From: Cryptomeria japonica
Lineage: Eukaryota > Streptophyta > Pinopsida > Cupressales > Cupressaceae
Assembly (NCBI RefSeq): GCF_030272615.1
Contig: NC_081412.1
Coordinates: 547,098,202 to 547,162,201 of the forward strand
Direction of reading: 5' to 3'
DNA: 64,000 bases
Shown one piece after another: positions 11,835 through 23,090 of the stretch. The translations under genes were made by a program, and so were the position numbers. The notes under the pieces are model-generated. The model saw nothing but the letters and a program-made list of their open reading frames with translations, had not been told where the DNA came from and searched no databases. Numbering within the stretch: the first letter of the stretch is position 1; each line of letters begins with the position of its first letter.

Positions 11835-11846
11835 GCTCTGATACCA
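11835..11846 (-). other. copia1 primer binding site (initiator Met tRNA type)
   Basis: Minus strand reads TGGTATCAGAGC, the standard plant copia primer site complementary to the 3' end of initiator Met tRNA. It is separated by two bases from the end of the 5' LTR. Confidence 0.9.
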
Positions 11847-11848
11847 AT

Positions 11849-13319
11849 TGATAACTCAATGATAAACAATGAGTACCAAACCAATACTGAGATGGGGGGT
11901 GAATCGGTATAGGCACAAAAACATTTCCTAAACTAGTTCGATTGCAGATTGTAAACTACTGGCAATCCCTAACACCAGTCTAAACCAGATTACAATTGGT
12001 TAAACACAATGCAACTGTGAAAGACATGAACCAGTCAATCTTCTTAGATTTCCATACAACCTACTCCCTCATTTCTACTTTGTCCTTATGCTTAAATAGA
12101 TAATCTATCATCAGAGATACAATGATTTACCACTAAACAAGAAATAACAAAACATCACATGAAAGAGGCATCACACATGACACACATATTTTTTCACGTG
12201 GAAACCCAACTGGGAAAAACCACAATGGGGATGAATACCCACAAGCTATTTTTGAACTCTTAAGAAGTCCGCTCTGTTAGGAAAAAGGTCTGGTTAAAGA
12301 CTATTACATCAGGTTCTGTTAGGAGCCGATCCTGTTAGGGATCACCCGGTTAAGGGTTAAACCCTGTTAGAGGTTACCTTGTTAGAGGATTTTATGAACT
12401 CAATGGCTTTGAGTCACCCTATTAAAGGATTTACAGCAAGCTGGTTAAAGCTACCCCGTTAAGGGCTTTTCCAACTGTTGAAGTGGTTAGAGATCAATAG
12501 GTATCACAATGATCTGGTAATAGCACTCAATGCCAATGCAGATCCACTTTAGTTCTTTCCTTCTGCACACACACTATGCAGGGATCAATCCCCTCAACTG
12601 GTCTAGCAAGAATCATGTATCTCTACACATAGATACACACACAACATTTGCCAACAACTTCAACATGAAACGCAACATTGACCTTATAGGAAACAAATAG
12701 GTTGGTAACATAAACCCTAAACTCTAACTACTTAGGTTGAGAAATTTAGTTGGTTCAATCTTGACCATTGAACACTTTGTATTTGAATACAATGGTCTTG
12801 AACAGATCTCAAGATATTGTCCATCATTCGTTCTTCACCGCTTCTTGGAGGCGATAACCCATCATGCATTCTCCACCGTTTGTAGAGACTTCACACATTC
12901 TCAAGGTAGATAGGATCAATCTCCTTCATGTAAGATCCTTCACATGCACAAGGCGGATGTGGCGACATGATCTAACCTCCATTACAATGCTCACTTCAAC
13001 CAAAAACCCTGAGACTGAGACTACCAACCGGTAGTCATGCCATATGAACCCTTGATACAAAAAATTCCATATACCTATTCTCGTTCCGACATACCAGTTC
13101 TGGTTCACAACATCATATCGCTTCTCTTGTTCTCTTTTCAACATACCAGTTCACTTGGACAAGCATGCCGCTTCACTTTTTCACATATGCCGGTTCACAA
13201 CATCATGCCGGTTCTATTTGTCAGTTGCTTAACTTCAATATACCGGTTCACTCAACATATTGACATCAATGACAACATACAGTATGAACATGTCATCATG
13301 CTCTATACATATGCCAACA
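11849..13319 (-). repeat. 5' LTR of copia1
   Basis: 1471 bp. In element sense it starts TGTTGGCATATGTATAG at 13319 and ends ...ATCA at 11849. It pairs with the LTR at 6850-8343. The target-site duplication CATTT abuts its outer end at 13320. Confidence 0.93.
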
Positions 13320-13324
13320 CATTT

Positions 13325-14886
13325 TTGTTTTATTGATCACCTTTGTTGTACTAAAGGACATGATACTTAGTTGTACTTTTTGATCATATTGTGATATTTA
13401 TATGATATATGACATTGATTCTCTTTGACCCACATGTGATGTGTTATGATGATGATTGATTTATATATAGATATGATGATATTATGAGGTTGATTAGATG
13501 TTTAGATATGATGATGATTGATTTATATATAGATATGATGATGTTATGATGATGATTAGATGTTTAGATATGATGATACTATGATGCTCATGATTGATTT
13601 ATATACAGATATTATGATACTCATGATTGTATTCTATGATGTTGTTTTGAGATGTATTGATCACATGATGATGTATGGATGCAAATGTTTGTTTCTTGAT
13701 ATTGTGTTTTGATATACATGTTTGGATAGTGTCTTGATGGATGAATGTTATTAATATGTTGTTCATATGATGATGGTTATCTATATGTTTTGAAGGTGAT
13801 ATATGCGATTGAAAAATTGTTGATATGATAATGATTGATGTGTTCATGTTTTGATGTGATGATAATGTGATACATAGGATGTGATGATAATGATGATGAA
13901 TGCAACTAAATGCATCAATGATCATTTTAATTATGTCATTGTCATTCCTATTAGTCACTTGTTTGTGCTCTTTTTGTCATCATTGAGCTTTTGAAATGTT
14001 GGAAGTTAATACAAACATCAATGGTATAATTGAACCATGATGACCTGAGTATAACTTACATGATTTTTTATATTGGAAAATGACACAAGCGTTGAGGTAT
14101 AATTAAACCAAGATGACCTAAGTGTTGTTTGCATAAAATAGACAAGATTTGACCATTTTTATGTGCAAAATGGGAAATGTCTTCAATGATATGTTTCCAA
14201 TCATGTTTGGAGACAAATTTGCATCATATGAATGATCGCCTCATAGACAGAAAACCAAAGAAAATATCTGATTCCTTCATTGCTTCTCTAACTCAATGCA
14301 TCCTTGAGTAGCCCAGGAGATCTAATAATTCACAAATAAAGATACAAACAATCAAAAATTCATGCTAAATGTAAAAATATCATAATTCAGAATAGATCAT
14401 CCATCGTGTGTGTGTTTCGTGTGTATTTGGACAGTGATCCTATTTGTTAGTCGGATGGGTAGTTTTAACATTGGTTTCCTTGATATGATGTGATCCTTGT
14501 TTGTGATCCATTCTGCATATGAAAGATAAAAGAGATATGCCCCTACTGTGATCAGGATTTTTCCCCTACCTATGGACACTTTTCGATGTAGATATATATA
14601 CATTGATCACCAAGCCATGGTGAGAGATTTATGAGGATGATTGTTCAGATAATCAAGGACAAGGACTATGCTATGTGTGTCCCTGATTCGGATATATTTT
14701 TAGCAAAGTTTGTGATGGCCATAGGCTTAGTTCAAAAATATATGATATGAGTATATACAGATGGAGGAGTCGATCTATCACAAATAGCGCCTTTTTCTAG
14801 GTTTTCACTACTTGTTTTTATTGCATTTTTTTATTTTTATTTTTATTTTTTTGTATTTTTCCCTTATCCGTGCATTGGACAAATTA
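13325..14886 (-). other. G1 noncoding region downstream of integrase, with GATATGATGATG repeats
   Basis: About 1.5 kb between the end of G1 integrase and the copia1 insertion. The part near 13435-13880 is made of imperfect repeats of GATATGATGATGATTGAT and TTTATATATAGATATGATG. At 14778-14815 is a copy of a motif shared by all three Tat elements (minus strand GTGAAAACCTAG then GGCGC). I see no open frame with family features. Confidence 0.7.
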
Positions 14887-16066
14887 GGTATATAACTTTT
14901 TGAGATGTACACTATTGATAGGTTCATCAAACAGGTCCCCTTCTGATGTAGATAGCTAATATTTTCCTGATCCGTTAGCAGATATGATGACAAAAGGACC
15001 TAGCCAATTTGGTTCAAACTTGCCTTTCTTTTCTCGATCTTGTTGATTGCAAGGATTTTATTTTAGTACTAGATCACCAATTTGAAATATTCTTGGTTTT
15101 ACCTTATGATTATAACTCCTGTACATGTGTTGTTGATAATCTTTGAGATGATCGAAAGCACATTGTCAACATTCATCTAGCAGTTCTAGTTCTTATAGTC
15201 GGTTTACCTGATACGCCTCATCTGGAATGAGGCCTTTTAATGATACCTTGAGTGATGGAAATTCTACCTCAATAGGTAAGATACCCTCTGATCCATACAC
15301 AAAATAATATGGTATAGCTCTTGTGGGTGTGCAAATACCTGTTCTGTATGCCCAAAGTGCAGGATTAAGTTGTACATGTCAATCTTTACCAACATCATTC
15401 ACTATCTTCTTGAATATTTTTAGGATTATTTTGTTTGAGGCCTTGACTTGGCCATTCCCTTGTGGATAATATGGTGTAGAGAAATGATGTTGGATATGGA
15501 ATCATTCACATAGTTCTTGTAAATCTTGATTTTTGAAAGGTCTTCCATTATCAGTGATAATAGAACTAGGAATGTCATAACGACAAATGAGATAATTCAG
15601 GATAAAATTGGATATTTGCTTGTCGATAACAGTATTCAATAGAACAACCTCTATCCACTTTGTGAAATATTCAATGGTTTTGAAGATAAAATTATGTCCA
15701 TTTGATGAGGAAGGATGAATCTTGCCTACTAGATCAAGTCCCCATTAATAGAAATGCCATGATTTTGTGAATGGTTGTAGCTCCTGGGTTGGTGCATGTA
15801 TAAGATTGCCATGAATTTGACATTTCTGGCTAACTGATATGATTCTTTCTCCATGCTTGGCCAATAATAACCCATCCTTAGAAGTTTCTTAGTGGGAGTA
15901 GAACCACTTGAATGTGTTCCACAAATACCTTCATGAAATTCTTGCAAGGTAGTGTCAGATTTGTTATGATCAAGACACCGAAGAAGAGTACCATCAAGAC
16001 CTCGATGGTAAAGCATGTCAATGGTTAAGGTATAGTAGGTTCCTTTTTGAATAAAGTTGCACTTCT
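14887..16066 (-). pseudogene. G1 integrase
   Basis: Minus strand shows the integrase zinc-domain region LYHRGLDGTLLRCLDHN, EFHEGICGTHSSG and LLRMGYYWPSMEKES (about 16010-15830). The His pair is present, but the CX2C part seen in G2 (KKCKQC) has decayed to RNVKF. At 15745-15747 a stop (TAA) precedes the WGLDLV block that holds the first core Asp. The core continues to about 15300 and the C-terminal part (PNWLGPFV-type) is near 15010-14960. G2 and G3 also have a stop at that codon. Confidence 0.82.
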
Positions 16067-16070
16067 GGTT

Positions 16071-16690
16071 TTAGGATAGGTCTAATGGGAGGATATTGTC
16101 TTTGAGGTAGGTGTAGATATTTCCATAGAGAGGTGAGTCGGAACCAACTAGGTGGTATATGACTTGGGATTTAGGATTGTTGTAGGCAGGAGAAAACAAT
16201 TGTTCCACCATGAACTCATAATAGTTCCATTTTTTTGGTATTTGTAGGAGGGAGGCAATGGTTTCCATGGCATCCACAACTTTGTTGTTCATCCTTGGAA
16301 TCTTCTCAAATTTGATGTCCACAAAGTACTTCTTGAAATCATCCACCATGGGTTTATAGGGCATCAACTTGTCATCTTTTTTTTATAGTCATCATTAGCC
16401 TGATTAATGACCAACTGAGAGTCGAAAAAGACTTTTAACTATGTGATCTTCCATTCTACGACCATCTCAATGCCTGTGACTAGAGCTTCATACTTAGCAA
16501 TACTATTTGTACAAGAAAACATTAATCTGTAAGATTTAGGGATAGTGTTTCCTTCTGGAGTGATAAATAGGACACCAACACCTGATCCATGTTGTGTGTA
16601 TGATCTATCAAAGTATAAGATCCATAGGTTTGTAGATATTATGAGGATATCTGTATCTAGAAATTCCACATGGATTTGATGATTGTCATG
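16071..16690 (-). pseudogene. G1 second RNase H (aRH type)
   Basis: Minus strand encodes ILYFDRSYTQHGSGVGVLFITPEG (about 16620-16545), SYRLMFSCTNSIAKYEALVTGIEMVVEWKI and then a DSQLVINQ-like segment. It continues PMVDDFKKYFVDIKFEKIPRMNNK and AMETIASL (about 16350-16240). G2 has YFDGSYTQHGVGAG, so the Gly after Asp is replaced by Arg here. Frames are broken near 16439 and 16371. This fold beside the ordinary RNase H places G1 in Tat. Confidence 0.82.
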
Positions 16691-17014
16691 TAGGGGTACT
16701 TCTGCTAGCTAATCAGCTATAGCTTACCTTTTGATAGCCTTTTTGTCTGTGTAGTGAATGTCAAATTCACTTAAAATCATGACCTATTTACCTAACCCAC
16801 CTGTGAGAGAGGCTTTATTGAGTAGATATTTTAAAGGATCAATCTTTGCTACCAATTTTATTGTTGGGCTAGCATGTAGTGGCAAAACTTTTGAGAAGCG
16901 AACACCATTGCTAAAAAATCTTTTTCAATGAATGTGTAGTTAAGCTCATATCCATTCAATCTCCCATTGATGTAGTATATTACCCATTATTTTCCTATTG
17001 GATCTTCTTGTGCT
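16691..17014 (-). pseudogene. G1 RNase H, C-terminal part (left of copia2)
   Basis: Minus-strand remnants of the first RNase H: QEDPIGK at the copia2 junction, then a YELNYT-like segment near 16955-16935, LLNKASLTGGLGK... and FDIHYTDKKAI (about 16830-16740). The domain was split by copia2; joining across 17014/22157 gives SLGALLAQEDPIG. Confidence 0.75.
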
Positions 17015-17019
17015 AGTAA

Positions 17020-18409
17020 TGTTAGATAGATGTGATACCAAGAGTAAACTGAGAGGGGGGGGTGAATCAGTTTACTATCACAAATCAAAACTATTTCATA
17101 TCAAAACCTTTGAACTGGAGCACAAAGAAAACAACACAATGAAATATAAAACATGAAAGAACAGTACACACAACACCAATATTTTGATGTGGAAAACTAT
17201 GTAAAGAGAAAAACCATGGTGGGAAACACTACCCACAATCAGATAATACTTATGTACCAATATGTGAAATAATTACAATGGGGGATTTCACTTGCAATCA
17301 AGCCAACCACCTAGAGTTCACTGCTCAACACAAAAGGGAAGTCTCACTGACTTACAAAGCATCATACTACAATCCAAAAATAATGAACTATGAAAGTAGC
17401 ATCTACTAATGCTTGATATAGTTCTAGTTAAGCACAGATGTCTTCCCTACAATACCAACATCTCCTCAAACCTTTGCTAAATGATATAACCTTATTCGTA
17501 CATAAACCACTCTCTGATAATGCAAAAATAACCATCCCATACAAACTACATGAATATATCACCTATAAATACAGATCATCAACCTTATTGACAAGGTCGG
17601 CTAAAACCTAAAGCCATAAACCCGTTATTACAAAAATTACATCACACGGTACCATCGGACAAATATTATGATTTACATTACATAGAATAAACCTAATTCA
17701 AGTTCCCAAACAATTATATCTGCTAGAAATTCCGCTAAGACCAAAATCCAACACGCTTCACCAAGCGATAGAAACCCTCAGTGCAATAACAAAGAAAGTC
17801 TAACCAGATCCAAATAGGACCATCATAACAACACGCCAGCCAATGCAACGCCACCAAAAAGTTAGAAAATGAACAAGAAGTACCTTCAACATGATAGAAA
17901 CCATTCCCATAAGCCGGATCAAAATCATCTAACCAAACCTTCATATATCGCTTACCGATAAAGCTAATCGGTACTAAGAAATATCAACCGGGAATAAAAG
18001 AGATAGCAACCAAAGAACCAAATCATGAAACATCATGATATGACAAGCATATAACCATCTAGAGTAAGCATCTAAAACTGAATCTAGAGATCTGATCATA
18101 CCGGATCAGAATCATAGCCAAAACCAAGATGATCACCAAGACTAACAGAGATAGGTCCAACAGAGATAGCCTCCAATCGGGATATAGTGTTTACATCAAT
18201 GAAAACACTTAACCAAATCCAGCATATTGCTAACAATCTCCCCCTTTGGCATTGATGGCAACACAGAATGTGAAAAACATCAGAATCATAGCCAAAACCA
18301 AGATGATCACCAAGACTAACAGAGATAGGTCCAACAGAGATAGCCTCCAATCAGGATATAGTGTTTACATCAATGAAAACACTTAACCAAATCCAGCATA
18401 TTGCTAACA
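17020..18409 (-). repeat. 3' LTR of copia2 with 174-bp duplication
   Basis: In element sense the LTR starts TGTTAGCAATATGCTGG, either at 18235 or at 18409, and ends CTATCTAACA at 17020. Both starts are preceded by a good polypurine tract, because the block at about 18107-18261 is repeated at about 18281-18435 (offset 174 bp). Confidence 0.88.
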
Positions 18410-18435
18410 ATCTCCCCCTTTGGCATTGATGCCAA
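18107..18435. repeat. 174-bp tandem duplication over the copia2 PPT and U3 start
   Basis: The block with AGATAGGTCCAACAGAGATA, the LTR start and CTCCCCCTTTGGCATTGATG occurs twice, offset by 174 bp, with very few differences (for example CAATCGGG against CAATCAGG). It ends shortly inside the pre-LTR noncoding region. Confidence 0.9.
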
Positions 18436-18769
18436 GGAATTCCAACAATCTCTCAAAAGCTAATCTGAAATATATATCTCCACCTTAGATTAACACCTTT
18501 CAAAAGATTGACTATTTTTCACATGAACACCTTCTCCCCCTTTGACATCAATGACAAAGGATGGATATCAAGCCAAAATACTGAACCAAACAACTGACTA
18601 CTCCCCCTGAGTAGTAGCATCATCTCATCAACCTAGATCAAAAAAATATATCTGATAAGCTCACTGGATTGCATCTCTAAGTCTCTTCTAGAGGGGTGGT
18701 AACCCCCAATTGATCTTTGAGATATTTAAAAGTATCTTTAGGCAATGGTTTAGTTAGAATATCTTCAAT
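18436..18769 (-). other. copia2 pre-LTR region with extra polypurine words
   Basis: Noncoding stretch between the RNase H end and the LTR. In element sense it contains TCAAAGGGGGAGA-type words (about 18530-18550) and CAGGGGGAGTAG (about 18600-18615), matching the multiple polypurine words of copia3 and copia4. Confidence 0.7.
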
Positions 18770-19410
18770 CTATTCCTTAGTAGGCACATAAACCAATCTG
18801 ACTTCCTTTGCTTCAACCTTTTTATTCAAGAAATCATACCTTATAGAAATGTGTTTTGAATTGGAATGAAATACCAGATTCTTTGACATATCAATAGCAA
18901 CACTATTATCACAGTGAATAATAATAGGCTCATCATAACTTACCCTAATATCTTTCAACATTTGTTTCATCCATAAAATCTAAGTATAGTTGGTAGCAGT
19001 AGCTACATATTTTGTTTCAACGGTAGATAACAAAGTGCGTGATTGTTTCTTGCTAAGCCATGAAACCAACTTCTTTCCAAGAAAGAATGCACCACCATTA
19101 GTGCTCTTCTGATCATCCACATCATCTACCCAATCAAAATCTGAATATGCACATAATCTAAAGTCGTCATTCTTTAGATACCATAATCCAAAATCTATTG
19201 TACCTACCAAATATCTGAATATCCTCTTAACAAAAATATCATGAATTTCTCTAGGATTTGACTCCAATCTAGAAGAATACAAAGAGAATTCATTATATTA
19301 GGTCTAGTCTGAGTTAGGTACATTAATCCACCAATCTTTGATTTGACTCTGCTTGGATTCACTCTAGGAGATTCATCATCCTTTGACAATTTGCAATCGA
19401 TCATCATAGG
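18770..19410 (-). pseudogene. copia2 RNase H region
   Basis: Minus strand encodes [19 protein letters not shown] (about 19345-19290), RIFRYLVGTIDFGLWY, DFDWVDDVDDQKSTNGGAFFLG (about 19160-19080), [10 protein letters not shown] and ETKYVA. Then come IIIHCDNSVAIDMSKN and KHISIRYDFLNKKVEAKEV (about 18930-18790). Frameshifts occur near 19282 and 18975. The order matches copia3. Confidence 0.85.
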
Positions 19411-20130
19411 AGTACCGACAGGTTTAGAATTCTCAAGTCAAAATTTCTTCAGTAACTCCTTCACATACTTAGTTTGACAAATGAAAATACCTTTATCACT
19501 CTGATTAATCTACAAACCTAAGAAAAATTTCATCTCACCAATCATAGACATTTCAAATTTATTCTTCATATCATCAGCAAATTTCATGCATAGAATTTAT
19601 TCTCCTCCAAAAATGATATCATCCACAAAGACTTCAATAATCAATATGTCATCATGCTCAATTTTGTAATATAAATTACTATCAACATTACCTTTGTTTA
19701 AACCAAGATTTGAAAGATATCTATCTAATCTAGCATACCATGCTCTAAGGGCCTATTTTAGTTCATATAAAGATTTCTTCAGTCTACAAACCGTGTCCTA
19801 GTCTTCTAATAAATAAAATCTATCAAGCTAATCAATGTAGACTTCCTCCTCAAGATCTCCATTCAAAAATGCACATTTGACATCCATCTGATATACTTTG
19901 TAGTTCTTGTGTGCAGCATAGGCAAGAAATAGTCTTGCTGCTTCAATTCATGCAACCAGAGCATAAGTCTGTCCATAATCAACTCCTTCTTCCTTTGAAT
20001 ATATGTTGCAAACCAATATAGCCTTGTTTCTCACAACCTGACCTTCCTCATTGAATTTATTCCTGAAAACCCATTTAGTTCCAATAATATTCTTGTCTTT
20101 AGGTCTAGGAACTAATTCCCATGTCATATT
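19411..20130 (-). pseudogene. copia2 reverse transcriptase
   Basis: Recognised by alignment with copia3: IIGTKWVFRNKFNEEG (about 20090-20045), [20 protein letters not shown] (about 19905-19840), YARARWYA-like (about 19755-19735), [11 protein letters not shown] (about 19640-19605) and GEMKFFLGL (about 19545-19515). Stops occur in several of these blocks, so no long open frame remains. Confidence 0.8.
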
Positions 20131-20133
20131 CTT

Positions 20134-20868
20134 TTATATCTGATATAATTCTTCTTCCATTGCTTTTATCCAATTTTCATCCTTACTTGCCTCAATAAAT
20201 GATCCCAGTTCAATTTGAGAAATGAAACATACCTCTTCAGCAACTAATCTTCTTCTAGTCATCACAACTTTCCTTTTATCTCCAATGATCTGATCTTCAA
20301 AATGATTTAGTTTCACATACCTGGGAGTGTTTGAATTTTCTTGATTTTCTGACTCTTTTTGTTGTTCATCAGTCACTATTGAATTTTTTGATGTTACGGG
20401 TATCACTGGTTCACTATTTTTAACTGATTCTTGCATTATCGATTTAGGTTTTCTAAATTCATCTTCCAATCCATAGTCATATGATTTGATTTGATTATTT
20501 CCTTGCTCATCCACCTTGACATTTATGCTTTCAATTATCCTATTCAATCTTTTTTTATAACATCTATATGTTTTTCTCCTAGTAGAATAACCCAAAAATA
20601 TTCCTTCATCCCTTTTAGGATCAAACTTTCCTATTGCGTCATCTCTTCTAGTGTAACATTTACTTCCAATTTTTTTAAAATATCTGACAATAGGAGTATG
20701 ACCAAACCATAATTCATAAATAGTCTTACTGGTATCACCTTTAATGTGTACTCCATTGAAAGCGTATACAGTAGTATTGACAACTTCCCTCCAATAGATA
20801 TCAGGAAATCTACCTTCAGTCATCATTGTCCTTACAACATCTAATATGGTTTTGTTCTTTCTTTCCAT
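20134..20868 (-). pseudogene. copia2 integrase C-terminal part and linker, 244 codons open
   Basis: Starts MERKNKTILD, which contains the catalytic Glu region of copia integrase (ERKNRTI-type). It continues YWREVVNTTVYAFN, YELWFGHTPIVRYF, GSKCYTRRDD, GKFDPKRDEGIFLGYS and a Ser/Glu/Asn-rich linker, then TPRYVKLNHFEDQIIGD and WIKAMEEELYQI. A frameshift near 20860 separates it from the upstream integrase core, so its Met is internal. Confidence 0.83.
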
Positions 20869-21347
20869 TTTAATCCTTTATTTTGTTGAGTCCTAGGTGC
20901 CAAAAGTTGTCTTCTGATTCCATTCTTTTCACAAAAGTTGGTGAATTCACCAGATGTAAATTTATTGCCTTGATCTGATCTTAAACACTTTATCCTTAGT
21001 CCTGTCTCAATCTCAACCATAGCTTTGAAGATTTTGAATTTCTCAAGAGAATCTAATTTTTCTTTTAAAAATGTAACCCACGTCATTCTAGAATAATCAT
21101 CAATAAGTAACATAAAGTATTTATCACCTTGAAAACTTTTAGTCCTTGTTGGTCCACATAGATTAGTATGAATAAGATCAAGAATTTTATTAGATTTATC
21201 ATGTATACTTCTGAAAGAAGTTCTAATTTGCTTATCCATTTGAGATTCTCTACATACCAAATTATGAGGTTTAACAATCTTAGGCAAGTCTTTGACAACC
21301 TGCGTTGAATAGATCTTCACTATGCAATCAAAATTTACATGAAACAT
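20841..21347 (-). pseudogene. copia2 integrase core
   Basis: Pre-integrase segment KPHNLVCRESQMDKQIRTSF followed by ILDLIHTNLCGP, KYFMLLIDDYSRMTWV, IKCLRSDQGNKFTSGEF and RRQLLAPRTQQNKG. Copia integrases carry Asp in the H-T-D-L-C-G-P position; here it is Asn, so the first catalytic residue is lost. The second Asp (SDQG) remains. The frame shifts just before the Glu. Confidence 0.85.
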
Positions 21348-21736
21348 CCTTTTATGCCATAACCAACTTTCATCAATCTATGCAATCAAGAAAGCCTTCT
21401 CACGGGAGTTCAAATGAAATATGTTTCCATTGGTCTAAGTTCTGGAAGCAATTTCCATTCTAGATCTATTGATGATCTTACGTTTTCCATCCTTGAATCG
21501 TAAATGAAATCCTCTATCCACCATCTGACCTACACTTAAAAGATTATGCTTTAAGCCTTCAACATAGAAAATATTATTTGTAGTAGTCTTACCATCCAAT
21601 GATATTGTTCCCTTGCCTTTGATCCTACATGCCTTGTTGTCTCCAAATCTTACTACTTTGCCATCAAATTCTTACAGTGTTAAAAAAAAATTCTCCTATC
21701 ACCAATCATGTGATGTGAACAACCACTGTCTATGAC
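21348..21736 (-). pseudogene. copia2 protease and pre-integrase remnant
   Basis: At about 21735-21695 the minus strand encodes IDSGCSHHMIGD, the aspartic protease active site of plant copia elements (DSGCSHHM). Downstream, multiply broken frames keep scattered protease and pre-integrase words. The active site lies directly at the junction with LTR sequence. Confidence 0.8.
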
Positions 21737-22151
21737 CCGATCCAAATAGGACCATGATAACAACATGCCAGCTAATGCAATACCACCAAACAGTTAGGAC
21801 ATGATCAAGAAGCACCTTCAACATGATAAAAATTGTTCCCATAAGCTGAATCAAAATTATTTGACCAAATCTTCACATATCGCTTACCAATAAAACTAAC
21901 TGGTACCAAGAAATATCAACCAGGAACAAAAGCGATAGCAATAGAAGCACCAAATCATGAACCAATAGAATATGGAAAGCATATAACCATATAGAGTAAG
22001 CATCCAAAACCGAATCTAGAGATCTAATCATATTGGATCAGAATGATAGCCAAAACCAAGATGATCACCAAGACTAACAGGGATAGGTCCAGTCGGGATA
22101 CAATGTTGACATCAATGACAACACTTAACCAAATCGAGCATATTACCAACA
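21737..22151 (-). repeat. truncated 5' LTR of copia2 (U3 part only)
   Basis: Window sequence from CCGATCCAAATAGGACCAT onward matches 17802-18235 of the 3' LTR (AGATCCAAATAGGACCAT...). In element sense it starts TGTTGGTAATATGC at 22151. The inner boundary is a deletion breakpoint. Confidence 0.88.
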
Positions 22152-22156
22152 AGTAA

Positions 22157-23090
22157 TGCCCCCAATGATAAAAAAATTTCTGATATATAGAGAATGAGTG
22201 GTTTGCCTGCTATTGGTGGTACTAGGATTGGTGGATTCATCAGATATTGCTTGAGTTGATGAAATGATTCCACACACTTGTCTTCCCATCTGAAAGGTAC
22301 ATTCTTATGGAGTAGATGAGTGAATGGAAGAAATTTGTTGGCTAGTTGAGAAATGAATCTTCTTATGGATTGTAGTCACCCTTGTAAAGACCTTAATTGG
22401 CTGATATTTCTAGGTGGCATCTCCATGATTGCTTGTACCTTTGTGAGATCCACCTTGATTCCTTTTTTTGAGACTATGTATCCCAAAAGTTTGCTGGATG
22501 TGACACCAAAGACACATTTCTTAGGATTGAGACATACATTTAATTATTCCAATATTTGAAATATTTTATCCAAGATTTCCAGATGTCCCTCTCTTGTGAA
22601 TGATTTAGCCAATAAGTCATCTACATAATCTTCCATGAATGTATTCATCATGTCATGAAATATTATGGTCATTTCTCTTTGATAAGTTGCTCCTGCAATT
22701 TTCAAGACAAAAGGCATGACATTCTAGTAATAAGTACCCCATGGACAAGTAAATGTTGTTTTATCCTAGTCCTTTGGTGCTATTTTGATTTGATTGTAGT
22801 TAGAGAAACCATCCATTAGAGATAACATAGCATGTCCTATTGTTAGATCTACAATTATGTCGATGCTAGGTAAAGGAAAGTCATCCTTTGGACAAGACTT
22901 ATTGAGATCCCAGAAGTCTATACAAATCTTGATGCCTTTATCTGGTTTAGATACTGGCACAATGTTAGAGATCTATTCTACATAATCGATAGGTCGGATG
23001 AATCTTACATTTAGTAACTTCTTTAGCTCTAGTTTGACCAATATGGTGACATTTGGGTTCATATTTTGCAGTTTTTGTTTGATAGGTTTA
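22157..23090 (-). pseudogene. G1 reverse transcriptase and N-terminal RNase H
   Basis: Minus strand shows VSKPDKGIKICIDFWDLNKSCPKDDFPLPSIDIIVDLTIGHAMLSLMDGFSNYNQIKIAPKD (about 22955-22770). Next come the PWGTY and MPFVLK blocks (about 22740-22700) and MEDYVDDLLAKS with the catalytic Asp pair (about 22640-22610). Then come NPKKCVFGVTSSKLLG (about 22525-22480) and the RH start SLGALLAQ at the copia2 junction. A stop follows QIKIAPKD and others lie downstream. Confidence 0.87.

Larger units (their letters stand above)
6850..13319 (-). mobile_element. copia1: Ty1/copia element with both LTRs, internally deleted
   Basis: 6470-bp element with LTRs at 6850-8343 and 11849-13319, ending TG...CA. The perfect 5-bp duplication CATTT flanks it at 6845-6849 and 13320-13324. 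Next to the 5' LTR is a primer binding site for initiator Met tRNA, and next to the 3' LTR a polypurine tract. The internal part is only about 3.5 kb: gag runs from the zinc knuckle straight into the middle of integrase, so protease and the integrase N-terminus are missing. The polypurine words near the 3' LTR suggest the Sirevirus branch. It is inserted in the G1 3' noncoding region and is non-autonomous. Confidence 0.93.
17020..22151 (-). mobile_element. copia2: Ty1/copia element with truncated 5' LTR and no gag
   Basis: 5132 bp, ends TG...CA, duplication AGTAA at 17015-17019 and 22152-22156. The 3' LTR runs from 17020 to 18235 or 18409. A 174-bp tandem duplication covers its U3 start and the polypurine tract. 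At the other end only about 415 bp of 5' LTR remain (21737-22151). They join directly to the protease active site, so the rest of the 5' LTR, the primer site and gag are gone. Pol is read from protease through integrase, RT and RNase H with many stops. It sits inside the G1 RNase H. Confidence 0.92.

Noticed and set aside
13599-13958. 119-codon His/Ile-rich frame on the minus strand
   Set aside because: Reading of the GATATGATGATG repeats of the G1 noncoding region; no domain.
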